DNA of 64,000 nucleotides from Stomoxys calcitrans (taxonomy: Eukaryota > Arthropoda > Insecta > Diptera > Muscidae), in assembly GCF_963082655.1 (NCBI RefSeq), contig NC_081552.1:193778098-193842097 (forward strand). Reading direction: 5' to 3'. The position numbers and the translations under genes were made by a program. Below, one piece after another: positions 42,835-51,900 of this stretch (position 1 is the stretch's first letter; each line of letters starts with the position of its first letter). A model generated the notes under the pieces. It did no database searches. It worked only from the letters and a program-made list of their open reading frames with translations, and was not told the origin of the DNA.

Positions 42835-43231
42835 AGTCAGGATTCAGAACTTCCACCACTGTTGTGTTAGCCTCGTCTTCTGATTCCACCAGGAGCTCAT
42901 TCTCATAAGATTCGTTAGATCTTGTCATGATGAGCTTTCGTACGCTTCCAGGGGCAGGTGAGAAAGCTGTGGAACTACTCTTCTTTAGGACACTGGACGA
43001 TTCCTCCTTAGATGCTTCACTAGCTGCTGCTGTCGAAGTACTTTCTGAGTTCCGTGCATCTCCGCTGGCGCGCACCTTGATCCCAGTCCAGCTTGGTGAC
43101 CCACCCACGCTGGGCTTGTCGGGTCCCGTTTCTATGTCATCTCCTCCTGTCTCGATTGCGGCAGGGGGATTTTCAGTCTCCTGCAAACCGCCAGACTTTA
43201 GCGATGTGATCGATAGTTTCTCGTACTTCAC
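42797..43231 (-). pseudogene. LOA-like ORF1 C-terminal part
   Basis: 144 open residues, rich in Ser, Thr and Glu (ETGGDDIETGPDKPSVGG, SESTSTAAASEASKEESS, SYENELLVESEDEANTTVVE), overlapping the start of ORF2 by 38 bp. It matches 2319-2706 on the plus strand. Confidence 0.65.
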
Positions 43232-43817
43232 TTAAACTAGGCTGTAGTTTGACATCTCGTTCTGATCTTGGTAAAGTCTCAATGCTTTTGAGAGAGTTCA
43301 AACGTCCCATGTTTCAATCACAAACCGTGTTCTGAATCCATAGGTCGTCATCGGTTGGTTGTCATTATTTCTTGTAGCTGTTTCTGTAATCACGATTTTT
43401 TATATGGATGATAGGTTGTGCCATCGCATCGGTGTCTAGTGCTCGAGCTGCCACCGACCCACTAGGCCGGGCTTTCTTGATGGTGAATCTTCTGAAGATC
43501 TGCCAGCGCCACCGTTGGCCATTTCCACTGGCTCATCCGCTGCCGAACCTATTGCACGAACCCATCGTGATCGTTTTCGTATTCGTGCAAGGGGAAGACC
43601 CCCTGCGTGTGCTAACTTGTTGGTTCGCCCCGCAAATTTTATTTGTGCGGCACTCGTCATATCTGAGGAGCTTTCCTCTATACACCACCAGGGGAGTCAC
43701 CCGAAGGAAGAAGTAGCGTGGAACTGCTTATATAAGCAAAAATTTTAATTTTTGGGAAAAATATGTAGCATTTATTTGTTTCAAGGGGACCTCAAATATA
43801 AATATTTTGTTTTTTTT

Positions 43818-44636
43818 TATACCCACCACCGGTCCCGATGGTTTGAGATGGTTTGATAGCTAGATCGACTATGTCCATCCGTCCGTCTGTCGCAATCACG
43901 ATAGAGGTCGAACGCGTAAAGCTAGTATCAATGTACGTCATTGGGGGTTGAAAATGAGCCATATCGGTTCAGATTTGGATATAGCTCCCATATAAACCGA
44001 TCTACCGATTTGACTTCTTGAGCCCCTGGAAGGTCCAATTTTTGACCGATTTAGCTAAAATTTTGCATGTAGTGTTTCGTCATGACTTCCAATAACTGTG
44101 TGAAGTACGGTTCAAATCGGTCTATAACCTGATATAGCTCCCATATAAACCGATCTCCCGATTTGACTTTTTGAGCCCCTATGGGCACAATTTTTGCCCG
44201 ATTCAGCTGAAATTTAGCATGTGGTGTTCTTTTATGACTTCTAACAACCGTGTTAAGTACGGTTTAAATTGGTCAAGAACTTGATATAGCTCCCATATAA
44301 ACCGATCTGTCGATTTGACTTCTTGAGCCCTTACAAGCAGCAACTTCTGTCCTATTTGTGTGAAATTGAGCATGTGGTGCTCCGTTATGACTTTCATTAA
44401 CTGTTCCAAATCATTCTTTAACCTCATATAGCTCCCATGCAAACCGGTCTCTCGATCATCCATATTCGGTTCCTAGAAACCTTAGGTTTTGCTGGTTGGA
44501 TAGGAGTCTGGTATGCACAATAAAATTACGCCCTTCAACTAAATTTAGTTTGTACACATTTTAAGCAGAATCCATGGTGGTGGGTTCCCAAGATTCGGTC
44601 CAGCCCGAAATTAGCACACTTTTACTTATTTTAAAG
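43818..44636 (+). mobile_element. DINE-1-like element
   Basis: TATACCCACCACCGGTCCCG start, shortened 5' region with CCATCCGTCCGTCTGTCG, four central units, GGTGGTGGGTTCCCAAGATT, a degenerate palindrome and TTTTACTTATTTT. Confidence 0.8.
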
Positions 44637-44856
44637 TCTTTCTATTTGAAGTGTTTTTAAAAGATTGGTAATAGATTTCTTAATAATTTTCATTTTCGAT
44701 GTTTGTCCACCGGGGCAACACTGTTCGCCGGGGTTTGAAACCAGTCGAGATGGCTAAGCGATGTTTATACCTCCAATAATTATGTCAAAATTCAGCCATG
44801 TAACGGCAAAGAGGTGTCGCTAAAATGGGCATGAACGAAAGAAAAGTTTATTATAT

Positions 44857-45640
44857 GTAAAGGGTGATTTTTTAAGAGCTATAGGAAAGCTTTCCAAAAA
44901 AAAACTCATAAAATTCAGAAATATGCATGAAACCTTTATTTGTATCGATAGTACGGTCTATATAATTTAATGTTTGAAGATTATTTCATGCAAATGTTGA
45001 CCGTGACTGAGCCTCAAATGGTCCATCCGCTTAGTCCAATTTTGGCATACTCTTTCCATCATTTCGGCTGGTATCTCACGAACAAATGCTTCAATGTTGT
45101 CTTACAATGCGTCAATTGAAGTGGGCTTGTCTGTATGGACATGAACTTTAACAAAGCCCCACCAAAAATAGTCTTAAGGCACTATCTAGGCAGCTAATTG
45201 ACCGTTCCCAAACGTGAAGTAAAATGTTCTCCGAACCTGCCTCGTAATAAGTCCATGGTGCTATGTGGCATGTGGCACCGTTTTGTTGAAACCACATGTC
45301 ATGCAAGTCAAGCTCTTGCATTTTGAGCAAAAAAAAAAGTTGGATATCATCTCATGATAGCGTTCACCATTCACAGTTACGTGACGATTCCCATCGTCTC
45401 TGAAGAAGTACGGTCCAATGATGCCACCAGCCCATTAACCGCACCAAAGTGTGACTTTTTCTGGATGCATTGGTAGATGTTGCAATGTATCTAGCTGATC
45501 TTCACTCCAAAATCGAGAATTCTGCTTAACAAAGCACGCATTTTGATAATAAAATTCAATAATTGCCAAGCGTTGGTCAAATTACTGATGTTTGACAGTG
45601 AAACAAAACATGGAACGTGGTTGTACTGTTTAAACCAGTG
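44857..45640 (-). mobile_element. Tc-like (IS630-Tc1-mariner) element with deleted, inactive transposase
   Basis: The 3' end AGGGTGATTTTTTAAGAGCT is at 44864. The minus strand encodes pieces of transposase: IIEFYYQNACFVKQNS (deletion junction), RFWSEDQLDTLQHLPMHPEK, GIIGPYFFRDDGNRHVTVNG and ELDLHDMWFQQNGATCH. The second catalytic Asp (QQDGA in relatives) is Asn here. Frameshifts follow. Two changes independently rule out activity: the internal deletion and the lost Asp. Confidence 0.8.
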
Positions 45641-45716
45641 TTGCCAAAAAAAATAATGGCTAAAAAGTCTCCTTTTATAAGGGTTTATTATGGATCATAT
45701 CACGACTTCATTTAAA

Positions 45717-45722
45717 TTTATT
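45717..45722 (-). terminator. Poly(A) signal of gene 3
   Basis: AATAAA on the minus strand, 74 bp beyond the stop codon of gene 3. Confidence 0.6.
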
Positions 45723-45795
45723 TATATGCATTAAAAAAAATTATCAAACACAAAAATCTATTAGGTAAAATTATTTGTCTTCACTTTAAAATATT

Positions 45796-45925
45796 TTAAA
45801 TACAGCTCAGATGAGGCTTGAGTTCTTGACACAGTCTGGTCGCAGCGTTATAGTATGGTTTGTTTTGTGGACACCACATTGTGGTGGCCAACATCTGATC
45901 ACCTCTCATATAACAGTTGATATAC
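45796..45925 (-). CDS. Gene 3 exon 4 (second part of CBM14, stop)
   Basis: Acceptor CTAATTGCAG|G at 45926 completes ATG (Met) with exon 3. It encodes YINCYMRGDQMLATTMWC, PQNKPYYNAATRLC and QELKPHLSCI, then TAA at 45796-45798. Confidence 0.85.
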
Positions 45926-48900
45926 CTGCAATTAGATCGGGGACAATGGTGATAATGTCGCTGATAACAGGAATATTAAATTGAAACTTACATCGTGCAG
46001 GTCAAGTCGTTGGGATAGGGATAACGTCCAACAATAGTTTGTTGTGCGCAAAATGCATCAGCAGGGTCTTGAGTAGTTGTCGGTTCGGTGGTTGTAGGAG
46101 TTGTAGTTGTGGTAGGTTCTTCTGTAGTTGTGGTTGTTTCAGTAGTTGTGGTTGTGGTGGGTTCAGTAGTTGTGGTTGTTTCAGTAGTTGTGGTTGTTTC
46201 GGTAGTTGTGGTTGTGGTGGGTTCAGTAGTTGTGGTGGGTTCAGTAGTCGTAGTAGTTTCTTTAGTTGTGGTAGATTCTGTAGTTGTTGTAGTTTCTGGA
46301 GTTGTGGTAGTTTCTGGAGTTGTGGTAGTTTCTGTAGTTGTGGTAGGCTCAGTAGTTGTGGTAGGTTCAGTAGTTGTGGTTGTTTCTGTAGTTGTAGTAG
46401 TTTCTGTAGTTGTGGTAGTTTCTGTAGTTGTGGTAGGTTCAGTAGTTGTGGTCGTTTCTGTAGTTGTGGTAGGTTCAGTAGTTGTGGTAGTTTCTGTAGT
46501 TGTGGTACTGTCTGTAGTTGTGGTAGATTCCGCAGTTGTAGTAGGTTCGGTAGTTGTGGTAGAAGCTTCAGTAGTTGTGGTAGAAGGTTCAGTAGTTGTG
46601 GTAGAAGGTTCTGCAGTTGTGGTAGGAACTTCTGTAGTTGTGGTAGAGACTTCTGTCGTTGTGGTAGAAGCCTCTGTAGTTGTGGTAGAAGCTTCAGTTG
46701 TTGTTGAAGGCTCGGTTGAAGTTGAAGTTTCTGTTGTGGTAGTTTCATCTGTAGTTGTGGTACTATCATCACTTTCGGTTGTAGTTGTTGGTGTCGGCGC
46801 AAAAGTAGTTGTTGTCGTGTCCTCAGTAGTTGTTGTTGTCGCTGGTGTTGTAATTGCGGGATCATCGATTGGATCCCGTAGATCACAAACTTTTGTATCG
46901 TCCTTATAACATTCTGCAACACAGGGATATTCACCATTGAATGCTTTTGTAACATCACAAATTTGTGCATCAGGACAGTGCACACGAATTTCTGTCAATT
47001 CATCATCCATGCACATGGTATATGTCGTGAGACTGGTACAGGTATAACCACCATCTGCAACACCATTGCATTTGCCACAATTCGAGGTATCTTGACAGAT
47101 GGGTTTCACATCCGGAGACAAGGCGCTACTCATACAAATGGGACCGAACTTGGTGCAATAATCATCGACACCAGGACATTGAAAAACATTCGTGGTATCC
47201 GGGACACCTAGAAAGAAGGTAACATAATATCCGCATGAAATTTTGCACTGGTATTCCTTATTGATGTAGGTAGGAGGATTGCAAATGGGCCATATCGCTT
47301 CAGATTTGAATGTGGCCCCCACATAAATCGATCCCAGCTTTTGACTTCTTGCGCCCTTAGAGGCGCTAGTTTTCATCCGATATGGCTCAAATTTGGTTCA
47401 AGGACTTCTGTTTGGACCAATGTTTTCAACCTCCGAGCCAAGTATGATCTGCATCGGTCAATAAACTGATACAGTCGCCATCTAAAACCATCACCCGTTT
47501 TGACTTCTAAAGGCACTAGAAGCCTCAAACTTCCTTTGATTTGGTTGAAATTTGGCACATGGACTTGGACATGGACTTCCAACATCTGTGCCAAGTATGA
47601 TTTGAATCAGTCTATAAACTGATATAGCAATGTAAACCGATGCCCGTGTTTGACTTCTTGAGCCCCTAGAGGCCTCAATCTTCACTTGATTTGACTGACA
47701 TTTGGCACACAGACTTCCGTTCTGAGTTACAACATCTGTCTGAAGTATGATCCGAATCGGTACATAAACTCATGCAGTCCTTATGCAAACCGATCATCGG
47801 ATATGGCTTCTTGAGCCTCTAAAAGCCATAATTTGCATCCCATTTGGCATTGGCACCAAATGAAATGACACATGAAACAATACTAGCGCCAAATCGCACC
47901 CACGTAGGATCATAAATACATGGAAGCCTCCTAGCAGCCTTAGTTTTGGCTGAAATTTAGTACTTGGAGTACACTTGCGTCCTCCAATACTCACTATGAA
48001 TCCTACCTTGATAAGTACTTAAATGGATATAGGCCCCTTAAAACCCGAAGCCCCCATAACCAATTGTTATAAAATAATTCATATACAAAATGAGTTAATC
48101 AGGGTTAGTTTAAAGCAGAATCCATGGTGGTGGATACCAAATATTCGGCCAGGCTAAACTTTACACACTTTTAATTGTTTTATGTTACTTGATTGTATAA
48201 CTGCTCATCTTTCGCGAGATTGGCTTTGAATTTATAAACATTTCTCTATTGTCAATACCATTCAAAAAGAGTTTGCATGCCAACTAAACGTATCAAACTC
48301 AAATTTGCCTAAGGAACAGTGTCTTAACTTTTCACACATATATGAAAGCTGTTCGATTCAAATATAAGCTCAATGATAAGAGACCTCCTGTTTATACCGG
48401 ATCTGAAAGGCGACACCTCTTTGGAAATATTTTTATTTTGCAAATATGGCAACGCATCTCACAAATGTTGCCAGCATTTGGTAGAGATAACCGAAAATGC
48501 TAATATGATCATTGACATTCGATTAAGGAACAGAGAGCAAAATTCGGACACATCAATAAGTATAGTTCGATTAAAGTTTAAGCTCAATGATTAGAAATGT
48601 CCTTTTAAAAGCCCAGTTTGGACGGCATCCAGAAGGGCACTTCTTCGGGGAGAAGCCTTTAACATGGCTTCTATGCATGGCACTGTACATCACAAATGGC
48701 TCCAGTATTAAAAGGACACAACCAAACGCTTAAATTTTTTCTGATGTTCCTTTGCGAAAGGGTAGTTTTAGTACCCTTACTTTTGGGGAAGGGTAGTTTT
48801 AGCACCCTTTCCATTGGAAAAGAATGGTTTTAGTACAACGTCCTTTGGGAAAGGGTAGTTTTAGTACCCTTACTTTTGGGGAAGGGTAGTTTTAGCACCC

Positions 48901-51900
48901 TTTCTTTTGGGAAAGGTTAGTTTTAGTACCACGTATTTTGGGAAAGGGTAACTTTAGTGCCCTTTCGTTAGGAAAAGAGTAGTTTTAGTACCCTTTTTAG
49001 GGAAAGGGTAGTTTTTGTACCTTTTCCCTGAAGAAGTTCCAGCAACTTGATGTTTATTTCGGCAAGGAAGGGAAACATTTAAAATTTTGATAGCATTTTT
49101 AGTAGTTTGTAAAATTTTAGTCGATTTCGAACTAAAACCAAATTCATAATTAACCATTTTAGTCAATCTAAAAACTCGACAAAAATATCGATTTTTCTCT
49201 TTGGGAAGTACTTTTACCTTTGGGAGAACGAAGTTTTAATAAGCTTTCCTTTGGGAAAAGGTAGTGTCAGTACACTTTTCTTTGAGAAAGGGTAGTTTTA
49301 GTACCCTTTCCCTAGGGAGCGGGTAATTTTAGTACCCTTTTCTTTCAGAAAGGTTAGTTTTAGTACAATTTCCTTGGGAACGGGTAGTTTTGGTACTCTT
49401 TTCTTTGAGAAATGGTAGATTTAGTACCCTTTCCTTTGGTTACTTTTAGTATCCTTCCCTTTAGGAACGGGTAGTTTTAGTATCATTTCATTTGGAAAAG
49501 GGTATTTTTAGTACCATTTTCTTTGGAAAATAACAGTCTTAGTACCCCTTTCTTTGGGAACTGGTGGCTTTAGTACACTTTTCTTTGAGAAAGTGTAGTT
49601 TTAGTATCCTTTGTTTTGGGAAATGGTAGTTTTAGTAACCTTTCCTTTGGAAAAGAGTAGTTTCACTACCCTTTCCTTAGCGAACGGGTAGTTTTAGTAC
49701 CACTTCTTTCTAGACCGTGTAGTTTTAGTTCCCTTTCCTTTGGGAACGGGTAGTTTTAGTACTCTTTTCTTTGAGAAAGGGTAGTTTTAGTTCCCTTTTC
49801 TTTAAGAAAGGGTAGTTTTAGTACCCTTTTATTAGAGAAAGGGTAGTTTTAGTACCCCTTCCTTTAAAAAGAGTAGTTTTAGTACCCTCTCCTTTGGGAA
49901 TTAGTAACCTTTCCTTTAGAAAAGGGTAGTTTTAGTACCCCGTCCTTTGGGAAAGGGTAGTTTTAGTACATTTTTCTTCTTGAAAGGGTGGTTTTAGTAC
50001 CCTTTTCTTTGGTAAAGGGTAGTTTTAGTGCCCTTCTCTCTAGGAAAGGTTAGTTTTAGTAACCTTTCCTTATGGAACGGGTAGTTTAAGTACTACGTCC
50101 TTCGGGAGCTGGTAGTTTAAGTACCCTCTCCCTAGGGAACGGGTAGTTTTAGTACACTTTTCTTTCAGAAAGGTTAGTTTTAGTACAATTTCCTTGGGAA
50201 CGGGTAGTTTTGGTACACTTTTCTTTGAGAAAGGGTAGATTTAGTATCCTTTCCTTTGGTTACTTTTAGTACCCTTCCCTTTGGGAACGGGTAGTTTTAG
50301 TACCATTTCATTTGTGAAAGGGTATTTTTAGTACCATTTTCTTTGGAAAATGACAGTCTTAGTACCCCTTTCTTTGGGAACTGGTAGCTTTAGTATACTT
50401 TTCTTTGAGAAACGGGTAGTTTTTGTACCACTTCCTTCTAAAACGTGTAGTTTCAGTTCCCTTTCCTTTGGAAACGGGTAGTTTTTGTACTCTTTTCTTT
50501 GGAAAAGGGTAGTTTTAGTACCACTTCCTTCTGGAGCGGGTAGTTTTAGTTCCCTTTCCTTTGGGAACGGGTGGTTTTAGTACTCTTCTTTTTGGGAAAG
50601 GGTAGTTTTAGTATCCTTTTCTTTAAGAAAGGGTAGTTTTAGTACCCTTTTATTAGAGAAAGGGTAGTTTTAGTAACCTTTGCTTTAGAAAAGGGTAGTT
50701 TTAGTACCCTGTCCTTAGGGAAAGGGTAGTTTTAGTAATCTTTTCTTTCGGAAAGGGTAGTTTTAGTACCCTTTTCTTTTTGAAAGGATGGTTTTAGTAC
50801 CCTTTTCTTTGGTAAAGGGTAGTTTTAGTGCCCTTCTCTCTAGGAAAGGTTAGTTTTAGTAACCTTTCCTTATGGAACGGGTAGTTTAAGTACTACGTCC
50901 TTCGGGAGCTGGTAGTTTAAGTACCCTCTCCCTAGGGAACGAGTAGCTTTAGTACCCTTTTCTCTCAGAAATGTTAGTTTTAGTACAATTTCCTTGGGAA
51001 CGGGTAGTTTTGGTACACTTTTCTTTGAGAAAGGGTAGATTTAGTACCCTTTCCTTTGGTTACTTTTAGTACCCTTCCCTTTGGGAACGGGTAGATTTAG
51101 TTCCATTTCATTTGGGAAAGGGTGTTTTTAATACCATTTTCTTTGGAAAATGACAGTCTTAGTACCCCTTCCTTTGGGAACTGGTAGCTTTAGTACACTT
51201 TTCTTTGAGAAAAGGTAGTTTTAGTATCCTTTGTTTTAGGAAATGGTAGTTTTAGTAACCGTTCCTTTGGAAAAGGGTAGTTTCCTTAGGGAACGGATAG
51301 TTTTAGTACCACTTCTTTCTAGAACGTGTAGTTTTAGTTCCCTTTCCTTTGGGAACGGGTAGTTTTAGTACCCTTTTCTTTGGGAAAGGGTAGTTTTAGT
51401 TCCCTTTTCTTTAAGTAAGGGTAGTTTTAGTACCCTTTTATTAGAGGTAGTTTTAGTATCCTTTGTTTTGGGAAATGGTAGTTTTAGTAACCTTTCCTTT
51501 GGAAAAGGGTAGTTTTGGTACCCTTTCCTTAGGGAACGAGTAGTTTTAGTACCACTTCCTTCTGGAGCTGGTAGTTTTAGTACCCTCTCTTATGGGAAAG
51601 GGTAGATTTAGTGCTCCTTGCTTTGGGAAATGGTAATTTTAGTACCCTTTTCTTTAGGAAAGGGTGGTTTTAGTACCATTTCATGTGGGAAAGGCTAGGT
51701 TTACTACCCTTTCCTTTGGAAAATGAGAGTTTTAGTACCCTTTCCTTTGGGAACAGGTAGTTTAGTACCCTTTTCTTTAAGAAAGGGCAGTTTTAATATC
51801 CGTTGTTTTGGGAAAGTGTAGTTTTAGTAACCTTTCCTTTGGAAAAGGGTAGTTTTAATACGCTTTCCTTAGGGAACGGGTAATTTTAGTACCATTTCCT

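Larger units (their letters stand above)
39945..43740 (-). mobile_element. LOA/I-like retrotransposon copy, nearly full span, decayed
   Basis: Minus-strand order: ORF1 pieces (43660-42797, including QIKFAGRTNKLAHAGG and ITSLKSGGLQETENPPA), ORF2 start (MVRFLQINLHHCKAASGALK at 42834), a shortened endonuclease, linker and RT (42216-41227; AEPVSLGGK and TKLIFKSNIFERARKANLA), RNase H (40585-40340; FKIHLFWVPGHRDIPENCKA) and tail (40307-40053; ACNDFCRSCEDIKEEETIEH). The 3' UTR on the left has GGTTAGGTTAGGATAGG. It provides the unoccupied version of the DINE insertion site at 3568/5000. Stops and shifts throughout. Confidence 0.82.

Noticed and set aside
46039..46909. Long plus-strand frames rich in Cys/Ser or Val opposite the mucin segment
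   Set aside because: They are antisense shadows of the Thr-codon repeat; no start context, splice site or homology supports them.
46002..46985. Minus-strand 327-residue Gln/Leu/Pro-rich frame
   Set aside because: It is the same repeat read in another frame; the Thr-rich frame alone connects to Cys-rich modules and CBM14.
45988..47376. Taking the 462-residue minus-strand frame as a complete protein starting at 47376
   Set aside because: Its first 56 residues are translated DINE repeat and have no signal peptide. A splice acceptor at 47208 and in-phase exons at 53589-53787 give a proper secreted protein.
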